DNA from: Paenibacillus alvei DSM 29
GTDB lineage: Bacteria; Bacillota; Bacilli; Paenibacillales; Paenibacillaceae
Direction: 5' to 3'
Assembly (NCBI RefSeq): GCF_000293805.1
Contig: NZ_AMBZ01000001.1
Span: 400,001-464,000, forward strand
DNA: 64,000 bases
The notes under the pieces were generated by a model. It worked only from the letters and a program-made list of their open reading frames with translations. It did no database searches and was not told the origin of the DNA. The position numbers and the translations under genes were made by a program. Within the stretch, counting starts at the first letter, position 1. Each line of letters begins with the position of its first letter. Below, piece by piece: positions 29,601 to 37,311 of the stretch.

Positions 29601-31211
29601 GCAGATTCCAACCAGCGTCTCCGGCTTCACGCCTTTCTTTTTCAAACAGTGCGCCAATCGATTCGCTTGCGTATTCAGTTCCCCATACGTCAGCTGGCGG
29701 TCTTCGTCAACGACCGCCACCGCCTCCGGCCGTGCCGCCACCTGCTCCTCAAACAGCTCCTGAATCACCTGATTTCGTGGATACGCCGTCTCCGTCCGGT
29801 TCCATTCCACCAGTTGCTGCTGCTCTTCATCCTGAGATAAAAGTCGAATGTTAGCCAAGCTTTCTTCAACATTATCCAGAACCGTATGAATAAAATGATC
29901 AAAATGACGAATCCATCTTTGAATTGAATCTTCATGGAAAATATCATTATTATATTCAAAATTCGCCACAATTGATCCATTACTTTCTTGTTCGACAAAT
30001 AAAGTCAGATCGAATTTGGAAACCTTCTTTTCCAAAGGAAACGGAGCGAGCTTTAACCCGTGCAAATCAAAAACATTTGTAGCATTGCCCAGAAAAATAG
30101 CCGCATCTTGCTTGCAAGCTTTTTGCAATACAAACCCTGCTTGGAAAACCGCTGGAATACTCATATCACGCTGAAGACCGTGTTCTTTAACCATAAGCGA
30201 GAAAGGATAATCCTGATGTTTGGTGCAATCCGTTATTTCTTCCTGTACTTGCAGAAGCAATTGTTTAAAAGAGCAATTATCACTAAAACGCATCCGAATC
30301 GGAAGTAAATTCACAAAGTAACCGCAAGAATGATGGAAATCTCGATTCTTTCTTCCGTATCTGGGCGTTCCAACGATAATTTCGGTTTGCCCCGATAACC
30401 GATGTAAAAAAGCAAAGTAGAGCGCTAATAACACGCGATTCAAAGACATGTCTTCTTTGTTGCAAAATGCAGACAGCTTCTCGCTCGTTTTCACCTGCAA
30501 GGCAAAAGGCGCCAGTCCTCCGGCAAAAGCAGGAACAGGCGGACGCTTCTTATCAGCGGGCAGTTCCAGCACAGGAAGTTCTCCTGATAGTTTATCTTTC
30601 CAGAACTGTGCTGATGTTTGCCCTGCTTCGCTCTGTAACAGCCTTTCCTGCCAACTGACAAAATCCGAATACGAGTACTCCACGCATTGCAGTTGGGTAT
30701 TCTCTTCCAGATCTCCGTTATATAAACGTTTATACAATAAACCAAACTCATCTAATGTCAGAGATAAAGACCAGCCATCAAAAACAATATGATGGAGCAC
30801 GATGTACAGCACATAATGTTCCTCGCTCAAACACAGCAATCTGACTTTAAACAATGGCCCGTTGCTCAGGTCAAAACTCTCCTGAGACTCTGCCAACAGG
30901 TACTGGTTAACTTCCGACTCTCCCCAGTCCCCTACTGCGATCGACTTGAAATCGAGAACTGGTTCGCTGTACACTTTTTGCACAGGCTCTTCTTCCATTA
31001 TAAAGACAGTTCGGTAACATTCATGACGTTTTACGATTTCAATAAAAGCATTTTGTACAGTTGCTGCATCCAGCTTTGAATAAATATGCCATGCAAACGA
31101 TTCATTGTAGCAAGTGTTGTTTGGATACATCGACTCATGTGATAAAAACGGGATTTGTCCCTTTGACAACGGAATTGTTTTGATAAACGTTTTACTTGAC
31201 AAGTAAACCAT
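23649..31211 (-). CDS. Two-module NRPS, C-A-T-C-A-T-reductase, probable N-acyl dipeptide aldehyde synthetase
   Basis: 2520 residues. Order: condensation 1 (about 14-450, HHIVFDG), adenylation 1 (470-1000, YTSGSTGNPKG), carrier 1 (about 1015, LGGHS), condensation 2 (1075-1510, HHIIFDG), adenylation 2 (1525-2040), carrier 2 (about 2065), terminal NAD(P)H reductase (2135-2520; TGVTGYLG and catalytic YVKSK). The specificity residues of A1 read DAFWIGGTFK, the known valine code. Those of A2 read DAAFLANVVK, close to the leucine code DAWFLGNVVK. A condensation domain at the very N-terminus suggests acylation of the first residue; the reductase releases an aldehyde or alcohol. No thioesterase, PPTase or exporter gene is adjacent. 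The start is not firm: GGAAAGGG abuts the ATG, and a TTG three codons on is possible. Confidence 0.95.
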   Translation of the reverse strand: MVYLSSKTFIKTIPLSKGQIPFLSHESMYPNNTCYNESFAWHIYSKLDAATVQNAFIEIVKRHECYRTVFIMEEEPVQKVYSEPVLDFKSIAVGDWGESEVNQYLLAESQESFDLSNGPLFKVRLLCLSEEHYVLYIVLHHIVFDGWSLSLTLDEFGLLYKRLYNGDLEENTQLQCVEYSYSDFVSWQERLLQSEAGQTSAQFWKDKLSGELPVLELPADKKRPPVPAFAGGLAPFALQVKTSEKLSAFCNKEDMSLNRVLLALYFAFLHRLSGQTEIIVGTPRYGRKNRDFHHSCGYFVNLLPIRMRFSDNCSFKQLLLQVQEEITDCTKHQDYPFSLMVKEHGLQRDMSIPAVFQAGFVLQKACKQDAAIFLGNATNVFDLHGLKLAPFPLEKKVSKFDLTLFVEQESNGSIVANFEYNNDIFHEDSIQRWIRHFDHFIHTVLDNVEESLANIRLLSQDEEQQQLVEWNRTETAYPRNQVIQELFEEQVAARPEAVAVVDEDRQLTYGELNTQANRLAHCLKKKGVKPETLVGICMDRSADLIVGIMGILKAGGAYVPMDPLYPQQRLTYMAHDAGIELMVTLNEGSGWVPETITRICLDSAADQEMLSQESDWNPPVMTTPQNAAYVMYTSGSTGNPKGVVVEQRNVVRLVKQAGYIPFSAEDRMAQTGAIGFDASTFEVFGALLNGGSLYPIPRETLLDAPALAAFVHRHQLTTMWLTSPLFNQLVQKDAAMFAGLQHLIIGGDALSPVHVNQVLRSSPELSLWNGYGPTENTTFSTCFLIDRAYEEHIPIGKPIGNSTAYVVNKQNHLNPVGVPGELCLGGDGVARGYLNQPDMTADKFVSNPFVAGERMYRTGDWVKWMPDGNLVYLGRMDKQVKIRGFRIEVGEIEAMLSQHPTLRQASVVVREDKPGEKQLAAYLVGEGSAQEWRAYLSARLPSYMVPTYFVQMDSLPLTPNGKIDTRALPIPTVSSQEGYAAPQTPAEELVAAVWSQLLGVERIGIYDSFFDLGGHSLLATQAVSRLREVFGMEVAVRDLFQYPTIESLSRRLTLLAQGGEGEKRPPIQAVERGVHMLTSYAQQRLWFLDQLEPNSPLYNIPCAWRLQGAWKLDALEQAYDALIQRHEALRTVIGEANGEPVQIIREHQPERLPVTDLRHLASEDREREMKSLMQAEADKPFQLAEGPLIRSQVIAMGENDWVLMCTLHHIIFDGWSLDIFVREWLALYEAFAGGQPAALAPLSLQYADYAHWQRNWMSEDVMNRQLAYWEEELGGELPVLQLPTDRPRPAQQSYRGERYEVELPAALLVKLKALSRQEGATLFMTLLAAYQGFLSRYTGQTDIAVGSPIANRHYEETEGMIGFFVNTLVYRADVSANPSFRELVSQVRGKAWKAQEHQDIPFEKIVAALQPERSASYAPLFQTMFTLQSRPSELPMDSERRMDTISSFMSVAKFDLTVGMQEAEEGMRVSFEYSTDLFDASTIERMAAHFERWLHEVAEHPERSIGQMPLISEAETKQQLEIWNRTETAYPRDQVIQELFEEQAAARPEAVAVVDEDRQLTYGELNARANQLAHCLRKKGVKPETLVGICMDRSADLIVGIMGILKAGGAYVPMDPTYPQQRLTYMIHDAGIELLVTQSEASGWVPESVTRICLDSAADQEMLSQESDQNPPIATTPHNMAYLIYTSGTTGNPKGVMVEHHTLINMVFWHQQFFQVTEQDRASQIASIAFDAAVAEIWPYLSRGASLHVCKESVRTDPVALQDWVVDQQITIGFMPTPMAEIMIHLHWPPHTSLRCLLTAGDLLRQSPPASLPFALINNYGPTECTVVATAAEVSPLQEGLPPIGGPIANTKLYVLDRHQQPVPIGVAGELYIGGAGVTRGYLNRPELTEERFLPDPFSGESGARMYRTGDAVKYMPDGNLIYVSRIDDQVKIRGFRIELGEIETVLSQLPAIKQAVVIVREDRPGEKQLAAYLVGEGSAQEWRTYLSERLPSYMVPTYFVQLDSLPLTPNGKIDTKSLPKMDSVLQTPASYIAPRHETERKLVQIWSSVLGMKETSIGIHDSFFDLGGHSMKIMEALAKGLTEGWHVTVKDYYDLQTIQKIAQKINHGSKDYLHSDTSRLQFLKPPKKDIAHANYDPIGDVLLTGVTGYLGIHLLAELLDGTNSRVYCLIRGSDPRNRLLEQLAFYFHDKFEKYKVMLSSRVVIVKGDLSEKQFGLSDAEYAQLDSTISSVIHSAALTKHFGNYADFEKANVTTLEELISFVGRNKRLHYMSTMSVSGHVSFGKEQHVFTENDFYVQQNYEDNVYVKSKFWAEHALFQAISNGVDAAIYRVGNLTNRHSDGQHQHNIADNAFMSRFKFMLQYGVASNQFISNEIEFTPVDACSRAIVALIKADASAGENYVFHLYNHHKVGLGEVVQLLRKSGHAIAMLDDAAFQDLMLRLSKDDKYIHDIQMLMAAGEQLEGDYTTVKHDSLQTQMVLSKAGFYWPQIDALYVQKIVNYLQNSGYLPVNEMRSLIQHV

Positions 31212-31773
31212 CCCTTTCCGAATATGATTTTATACGTGTTCCATACTCTGTTTCCTCACATCCGTACAGTACAGTTATTGAATTCATAATCAATGACGCT
31301 ATTTTCACGATAGAAGGCATCACTTCCTTCCCTTGTAATTTGCTGGCACCTTGTCAGCCGAATCGTGGCGAATGATGGTACCTTTTGTAATTATATAAAG
31401 GAATTATTAAGAATCATGTCGAAATGTGTTAATTCTTTGTAATGCAATACTAAATGTTGTTTTTTTGACATAATTGTACAGTTTACAACCATATCCAAAA
31501 TGTGCATCCACCATCCAAAATATGAGTTATGCACAGCTTCACTCCAGTAAAACTAAAGTAATACATAGAAAGCCCATACTTTAAAGGCACGAGCCGCCGA
31601 CATTTATGCTTAAGCTTACCTCACTTAAAGAAACACAAGTTTAAGAGGAGCACATGAAGATACTCCCCTTATAGCTGCTTGCCTATTTATCTTTTTCCTA
31701 GAAATCAGTTGCTGCCTAATGACCACAACGAAAACAATTGCAAAGAGAAGATTGGATCAAAATGTCCGAATTT
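31212..31773. other. AT-rich region upstream of the NRPS
   Basis: About 560 bases without a credible gene. It must contain the NRPS promoter; TTAACA with an 18-base spacer and AATAAT on the minus strand near 31410-31440 is a weak candidate. Short open frames on the plus strand are antisense to the yrvL-like gene or lack a ribosome site. Confidence 0.4.
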
Positions 31774-32228
31774 TTATCCACTTCTAGGATTACCGGAATC
31801 CCTCTTGTTTACAGTCATTGAGATATCAATTGTAGAGATAATAATTGCGAAAACTACCTCGGCAATAAAAGAGATCCGAACCGAAGACATACATTCATCT
31901 ATCGTGTAAACAGCAGTAAAGTTAAGCACAATTCGTAGTATAAATTCATGCAGTCTCCGAAAATTGCACTCTACTTTAGAGCAATTCATCTTAATATACA
32001 TGAGAACAATTGTAACAACAGCATCTGCAATCAGTGACAATCCATAAAACAAGAGTATTGACTTCCATGAATCATATTCGATTCCTAAGAGTTCAAAAAT
32101 GCCGACATTGAAAAAAAGAATAAAGTGATTGATGTAATCACTGCAAATAACAACATTAGACTTACAATAGCAATAGGGATTATTTTCTCCATCAATTCTC
32201 TAGCTTGTTTCTTATATCTAAAGTACAT
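31774..32228 (-). pseudogene. YrvL-like small membrane regulatory protein, frameshifted as read
   Basis: From the ATG at 32228 the frame reads MYFRYKKQARELMEKIIPIA into a membrane segment, then stops. Adding one base to the A7 run at 32111-32117 (T7 on the coding strand) joins it to FFNVGIFELLGIEYDSWKS and membrane segments through FIAEVVFAIIISTIDISMTV, giving about 151 residues. The GIFELLGIEYDSWKS stretch and four-helix layout resemble the YrvL family, known in Bacillus as a regulator linked to oxalate decarboxylase expression. The link to YrvL is by memory and moderately certain. It may be intact if the run was miscounted. Confidence 0.6.
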
Positions 32229-32490
32229 CTAGTGCCTTTCATAAGTTCTCCGATTATTTTGTTAACCACTTCATCCAAATCCCCCTTCAAACCGCATTGA
32301 TTAATCTATCTATATTTTACCATTTTATGAATAGCGTGTAAATATATGAATACTATGGGGTGAAACTAACATGAAAAGGACGAGAATATTCTTGTTTTCT
32401 AGCTATATCGGTAATAATTCGCCTTTACCTGTTCAAAATTTGGGGGGTTAACTTGAAAATCATTGTCCGTTCTTTAATTTTAGTCATAAA

Positions 32491-32537
32491 AAATACTCTC
32501 TTTTATTTGCTAACAACGCAAATAAAAGAGAGTATTT
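32491..32537. terminator. Strong bidirectional terminator after guaA
   Basis: A perfect 20-bp stem (AAATACTCTCTTTTATTTGC and its reverse complement) with a 7-base loop. Leftward it ends in ATTTTTTATG, so it terminates guaA; A- and T-rich ends also allow function in the other direction. Confidence 0.85.
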
Positions 32538-32640
32538 ATATGCACTCTATTGTTGTATGCCTATTTGAACTCCGACGCCTCTATCGTTGAAGCTCCTTGC
32601 ATCAAGGGTTCAAGGGCGTTTAACAACTAAATTCCCCAAT

Positions 32641-34182
32641 CTACTCCCACTCGATTGTTGCCGGTGGCTTCGAGGTTACATCGTACACAATACGGTTCAC
32701 GTTCTCAACCTCGTTGACGATACGTACGGAGATCTTCTCAAGAATATCCCACGGAATACGTGCCCAGTCAGCCGTCATGCCGTCGATGGATGTTACCGCA
32801 CGGATACCTACTGTGTAGGAATACGTACGAGCGTCGCCCATTACGCCGACACTCTTCATGTCCGGCAATGCCGTGAAGTACTGCCAAATTTCATTGTCCA
32901 AGCCAGCCTTCGCGATTTCCTCACGCAAAATCGCATCGGATTCACGAACTATCGTCAGCTTGTCCTCTGTAACTTCGCCCAATACGCGGATCGCAAGACC
33001 TGGCCCTGGGAACGGCTGGCGCCATACGATTTCACGCGGCAAGCCGAGCTCTTCGCCGACTTTGCGAACTTCGTCCTTGAACAACGTGTTAAGTGGTTCA
33101 ATCAGCTTGAACTTCATGTCTTCCGGCAAGCCGCCAACATTGTGGTGGGACTTGATCGTTTGAGCCGTATCTGTTCCGCTCTCTACGATATCGGTATACA
33201 ACGTGCCTTGTGCCAAGAAGTCGAAATCGCCCAGCTTTGCGGACTCCTCATCGAAGCAGTAGATGAACTCATTGCCGATGATTTTACGCTTTTTCTCTGG
33301 ATCGGATACGCCTGCAAGCTTGCTCATGAAGCGCTCGCGTGCATCGATTTTAACCACGTGCATATCGAATTTGCCTACGAACGTTTCCATTACGCCTTCT
33401 GCTTCGCCTTTGCGCAGCAGGTTGTGATCGATGAACATACATGTCAATTGATCACCAATCGCTTTATGAATGAGCGCTGCTACAACGGAGGAATCCACAC
33501 CGCCGCTAAGTGCGCACAATACTTTACGATCGCCGACTGTTTCGCGGATTTCGCGAACCTTGTCCTCAATGAATGTTTCCATCGTCCAATCGCCCTTGCA
33601 TCCGCAGACACGGAACAAGAAGTTGCGGATCATTTCATTTCCGTATACGGAATGACGTACTTCCGGGTGGAATTGAACCGCATAGAAGCGCTTTTCCGGA
33701 TGGCTCATCGCCGCAATCGGCGCATGCTCCGTACCCGCATCAACGCGGAAGCCTTCTGGAAGTTCAACAACCAAGTCTGTATGGCTCATCCATACGGTTT
33801 GGTTCGCTTCCAAGCCATGAGCCAATTCGCTGTCCGGCTGGAATACAACATCAGCTTTACCGTACTCACGCTTGCCCGCACGTTCTACCTTACCCTTCAA
33901 TTGGTGCGACATCATTTGCATGCCGTAGCAAATTCCCATGATTGGAAGACCCAATTCATAAATGCGCGGATCGACCAATGGTGAATTTTCTTCGTATACA
34001 CTCGCTGGTCCGCCAGAGAAAACGATCCCCTTCGGATTCAACTCCTGAATACGTTCAATGGAAGTGTTGTATGGAACCAGTTCACTGTACACGCCCATAT
34101 CGCGAATACGACGTGCGATGAGCTGGTTGTATTGTCCGCCAAAATCGAGGACAACGATCATTTCATGATGTTGCTTTGTCAT
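32641..34182 (-). CDS. guaA: GMP synthase (glutamine-hydrolysing)
   Basis: 513 residues. GuaA aminates XMP to GMP using glutamine. The N-terminal class I amidotransferase domain has the nucleophile in [11 protein letters not shown] (C85) and the His/Glu pair in [10 protein letters not shown]; the ATP-pyrophosphatase domain starts with [18 protein letters not shown]; the C-terminal dimerisation domain has [15 protein letters not shown] and ends [16 protein letters not shown]. All motifs are intact. It stands alone between terminators with its own strong promoter, and the very short leader (about 24 bases) leaves no room for a riboswitch. GGGAGG precedes the ATG. Confidence 0.98.
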   Translation of the reverse strand: MTKQHHEMIVVLDFGGQYNQLIARRIRDMGVYSELVPYNTSIERIQELNPKGIVFSGGPASVYEENSPLVDPRIYELGLPIMGICYGMQMMSHQLKGKVERAGKREYGKADVVFQPDSELAHGLEANQTVWMSHTDLVVELPEGFRVDAGTEHAPIAAMSHPEKRFYAVQFHPEVRHSVYGNEMIRNFLFRVCGCKGDWTMETFIEDKVREIRETVGDRKVLCALSGGVDSSVVAALIHKAIGDQLTCMFIDHNLLRKGEAEGVMETFVGKFDMHVVKIDARERFMSKLAGVSDPEKKRKIIGNEFIYCFDEESAKLGDFDFLAQGTLYTDIVESGTDTAQTIKSHHNVGGLPEDMKFKLIEPLNTLFKDEVRKVGEELGLPREIVWRQPFPGPGLAIRVLGEVTEDKLTIVRESDAILREEIAKAGLDNEIWQYFTALPDMKSVGVMGDARTYSYTVGIRAVTSIDGMTADWARIPWDILEKISVRIVNEVENVNRIVYDVTSKPPATIEWE

Positions 34183-34212
34183 TGCCGTGCCTCCCTATAC
34201 ATATTGTTCATT

Positions 34213-34242
34213 ATTATAACGAAATCGAAAAACCAGAGTCAA
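34213..34242 (-). promoter_or_regulatory. guaA promoter
   Basis: Minus strand TTGACT (34242-34237), 18 bases, TATAAT (34218-34213), about 30 bases before the guaA start codon. Confidence 0.8.
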
Positions 34243-34370
34243 TGTGCAATCTGATTAAGATTGAGTACATCGTCCATTTTATAAAAAATATTTGGTAAAG
34301 TGTTATTATTTTTCTTCAATTAGGAAAGTATTCAAGTTGTTATTGGATCCTTTTAACCAAAATGAGAAAA

Positions 34371-34400
34371 GCCCCGAAGTCGCAATCCGACAGCCGGGGC
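34371..34400 (-). terminator. Terminator of the opp operon
   Basis: Leftward GCCCCG(G) and CGGGGC pair, with an inner TGTCGGATTGCGACT stem, followed by TTTTC. It lies 17 bases after the oppF stop. Confidence 0.8.
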
Positions 34401-34416
34401 ATTTATGGTTATATGT

Positions 34417-35382
34417 TCAGACGAGGTGGCAGGCGACTTGATGATCATTGCCAACATCCCGGAATACCGGGATCTGCTCGCGGCAAATATCGGTTGCGAA
34501 TGGGCAGCGCGTGTGGAACTTGCAGCCAGACGGCGGTTTCGCCGGATTTGGAATATCGCCTTGCAGCACAATTCGTTCGCGCTTCAGCTTCGGAATGGGA
34601 ATCGGCACTGCCGATAGCAACGCCTTCGTGTAAGGGTGCAATGGATTGCGGAACAGCTCATCTCGCGACGCCGTTTCCATCATTGTCCCCAAATACATAA
34701 CCCCAATCCGATTGCACAAATGCTCTACCACACTCAGATCGTGGGAAATGAACAAATAAGTTAAGCCGCGGGTCTTTTGCAGCTTGCGGAACAGATTAAT
34801 AATTTGTGCCTGGATGGACACATCGAGCGCAGATACCGGTTCATCCGCAATGATCAGATCCGGGTCGAGAATGAGCGCTCTCGCAATTCCGATGCGCTGA
34901 CGCTGACCGCCAGAGAATTCATGCGGGAAGCGATCATATTGATACGCTGACAAGCCGCATGCTTCCATGACCTCCAGCACTCGATCGCGAACTTCCTCTT
35001 TCGTCGTCATTCCATGATTCAGCAGCGCCTCGCCGATTGCATCGCCTACGCGAACGCGAGGATTCAGTGAGCTGTACGGATCCTGGAAAATAAGCTGCAT
35101 CTTCGGTCTTATCTTGCGCAGTTCCTTCTCTGGCATGCTGTAGAGGTCAATGCCTTGGAACTTCACTTCGCCTTCCGTTTTCTCCAACAAGCGAATGATC
35201 GTGCGGCCGACCGTACTCTTGCCGCTGCCAGACTCCCCTACTAAACCGAACGTTTCTCCGCGCTTAATTGTGAAGCTGATATCATCAACTGCCTTTACAT
35301 GGCCGACGGTGCGATTGAACAGGCCTGAGGTAATCGGGAAGTACTTCTTCAAATTCTTCACTTCCAGCAATGTTTCAGCCAT
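34417..35382 (-). CDS. Oligopeptide ABC importer ATPase OppF-type
   Basis: 321 residues. Walker A GESGSGKSTVGR, Q-loop MQLIFQDPYSSLNPR, signature EFSGGQRQRIGIARAL, Walker B LIIADEPVSALDV and H-loop FISHDLSVV are in place. The C-terminal oligopeptide/dipeptide domain has GDIPNPAKPPSGCKFHTRCP, typical of the Opp/Dpp/App nucleotide-binding subunits. The start ATG at 35382 overlaps the oppD stop (ATGGCTGA), with AGGAGGG upstream, so the two ATPases are translationally coupled. Confidence 0.92.
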   Translation of the reverse strand: MAETLLEVKNLKKYFPITSGLFNRTVGHVKAVDDISFTIKRGETFGLVGESGSGKSTVGRTIIRLLEKTEGEVKFQGIDLYSMPEKELRKIRPKMQLIFQDPYSSLNPRVRVGDAIGEALLNHGMTTKEEVRDRVLEVMEACGLSAYQYDRFPHEFSGGQRQRIGIARALILDPDLIIADEPVSALDVSIQAQIINLFRKLQKTRGLTYLFISHDLSVVEHLCNRIGVMYLGTMMETASRDELFRNPLHPYTKALLSAVPIPIPKLKRERIVLQGDIPNPAKPPSGCKFHTRCPFATDICREQIPVFRDVGNDHQVACHLV

Positions 35383-36358
35383 GTTGAACTCCCTCCTCAT
35401 ACAGCCAGCATGCTACCTTGTGTCGATCAGCCATATCCTTCAGCAGTGGCTGCTTCGTTGTGCACAGAGACATGCAGCGGTCACAGCGATCATGGAAATA
35501 GCAGGATTCCGTTAAAGACAATGGATTCGGCACCTGTCCTGGGATCGAATACAAGTCATCCTGACGCTGACCGAGAACTGGCTTAGAACGCAGAAGACCT
35601 TGTGTGTAAGGATGCTTCGGGTTCTCGAACAGCTCGACGACCTCACCTTCCTCCACGATCTTGCCGGAGTACATGACGATAACATAGTCTGCAATCTCCG
35701 CAACGACACCAAGATCATGAGTTATAAGCAAAATGGACATATTGGAGTCTTCTTTGATCTGACGCAGCATATCCAAAATTTGCGCCTGAATCGTCACGTC
35801 GAGTGCCGTGGTCGGCTCATCCGCAATGAGCAGTTTCGGATTGCAGGACATTGCGATCGCAATCATGATCCGCTGCAGCATCCCGCCGCTCAATTGATGC
35901 GGATAGCTGTCTAGGATCTGCTCTGCCCGGGATATCCCAACTAGCTCGACCAGTTCACGCGCCCGCTCGCGCGCATCCCTCTTTGACAGCTTCAAATGCA
36001 CCATTAAAGGCTCCATGATCTGCTTGCCGATCGTAAGCACTGGATTCAACGAAGACATCGGCTCCTGAAAAATCATCGCAATATCGTTGCCGCGAATTTG
36101 ACGCAGCTCTTCCCGCGAAATATGGAGCAAATCCTTGCCGCCGAATTGGATATTGCCGTTCACCACTTTGCCAGCCGGCCCCTCGACAAGTCCCATAATA
36201 GACATGGCTGTGACACTTTTTCCGCATCCCGATTCCCCGACAATGCAGACCGTTTCCCCTTCGCGAATGCGCAGACTAACATCATTAACCGCCTTAACGG
36301 CTCCCGCCTCGGTATAAAAATAAGTACTGAGATGATCAATTTCGATTACATTTTTCAT
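35375..36358 (-). CDS. Oligopeptide ABC importer ATPase OppD-type
   Basis: 327 residues from the ATG at 36358 (a TTG one codon earlier is also open). Walker A GESGCGKSVTAMSIMGL, Q-loop IAMIFQEPMSSLNPV, signature QLSGGMLQRIMIAIAM, Walker B LLIADEPTTALDV, H-loop LITHDLGVVAE. The C-terminal GQVPNPLSLTESCYFHDRC is the usual Opp/Dpp tail. Pairs with the OppF-type subunit to power peptide import. Confidence 0.92.
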   Translation of the reverse strand: MKNVIEIDHLSTYFYTEAGAVKAVNDVSLRIREGETVCIVGESGCGKSVTAMSIMGLVEGPAGKVVNGNIQFGGKDLLHISREELRQIRGNDIAMIFQEPMSSLNPVLTIGKQIMEPLMVHLKLSKRDARERARELVELVGISRAEQILDSYPHQLSGGMLQRIMIAIAMSCNPKLLIADEPTTALDVTIQAQILDMLRQIKEDSNMSILLITHDLGVVAEIADYVIVMYSGKIVEEGEVVELFENPKHPYTQGLLRSKPVLGQRQDDLYSIPGQVPNPLSLTESCYFHDRCDRCMSLCTTKQPLLKDMADRHKVACWLYEEGVQHG

Positions 36359-36372
36359 CAACTGTCATTCCC

Positions 36373-37299
36373 TTACTTCTTCTGTTTAGGATCAAGAACG
36401 TCCCGCAAACCGTCTCCAAACACATTAATCGCGATTACTGTAGAAAATATCGCAACGCCCGGCGGAATCCATAGCCATGGACGCTTCTCGAAATCCATCA
36501 AGCTGTTCGCCGCCTCAATCATATTCCCCCATGTAGGGGTAGGAGGCATAACGCCAAGACCGAAGAAGCTGAGCGCAGATTCACTCAATATCGCTCCGCC
36601 AGTGCTCAAAGTAGCAACAACGATAATAAGTGGCGCGATATTCGGAATCATATGATTGAAAAGCTTGCGCTTGTCATCAAGACCGAGTACAATCGCCGCC
36701 TGCATAAATTCCCGCTCGCGAATACTGAGCATCTGACTGCGCACGAGCCGTGCCAACCCAGGCCAGCCAATAAAGCTGAGCATGAACATCACAAGATACA
36801 TCCGATATTCCGTCGGCACTTTCCACTCGGACAGCATCGCCCCTAATATAAACAAGATCGGCATGCCTGGAATCGTTAACAGCAAGTCGGCAAGCCGCAT
36901 AATAATTTGATCCACAATGCCGCGATAATAAGCCGCGACCGCGCCGAGAATCGAGCCGATACATACTGAGATCACCATAGATGCAAAACCTACAGTCAAG
37001 GATATGCGACCGGCTTGCAGCAACCGTGTCAGCACATCTCGTCCAAGCCCGTCTGTACCAAGCCAATGCTTCAACGATGGAGCCTTATTCATCATGGCAA
37101 GATTGCTCTTCCCGTCCGCATATGGCGAGAATAAAGGCCCGATGAAGCAAGCCAAGAACATAAAAATGAAAAATATTAAACCGGATACGGCCAGCTTGTT
37201 TTTTAATAACTTCTGAAATGCCTGACGCCATAGCGACGTTCGAGCCGCTGCCGGCGCCGTCCGCTGAACCTTGGTTACTCCGCCGGTAATGGATGACAT
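36373..37299 (-). CDS. Oligopeptide ABC importer permease OppC-type
   Basis: 308 residues. It has a cytoplasmic N-terminus, a first membrane segment (KLAVSGLIFFIFMFLACFIG) followed by an extracytoplasmic loop, and five more helices. The EAA loop is EFMQAAIVLGLDDKRKLFNHMIPN; LSFFGLGVMPPTPTWGNMI is a strong OppC/DppC signature. It begins 12 bases after the OppB-type gene and ends 14 bases before the OppD-type gene. Confidence 0.92.
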   Translation of the reverse strand: MSSITGGVTKVQRTAPAAARTSLWRQAFQKLLKNKLAVSGLIFFIFMFLACFIGPLFSPYADGKSNLAMMNKAPSLKHWLGTDGLGRDVLTRLLQAGRISLTVGFASMVISVCIGSILGAVAAYYRGIVDQIIMRLADLLLTIPGMPILFILGAMLSEWKVPTEYRMYLVMFMLSFIGWPGLARLVRSQMLSIREREFMQAAIVLGLDDKRKLFNHMIPNIAPLIIVVATLSTGGAILSESALSFFGLGVMPPTPTWGNMIEAANSLMDFEKRPWLWIPPGVAIFSTVIAINVFGDGLRDVLDPKQKK

Positions 37300-37311
37300 G
37301 TTGGTTCCCCC

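Noticed and set aside
31679-31909. 76-codon plus-strand frame upstream of the NRPS
   Set aside because: Antisense to the yrvL-like gene, which reads as a real membrane protein once one base is added.
32587-33984. 465-codon open frame on the plus strand opposite guaA
   Set aside because: It is an antisense shadow of an intact, highly conserved GMP synthase; no ribosome site and no protein-like motifs.
34183-34370. Purine riboswitch before guaA
   Set aside because: Looked for because of the neighbouring purine genes; the promoter lies too close to the start codon and no aptamer core is present.
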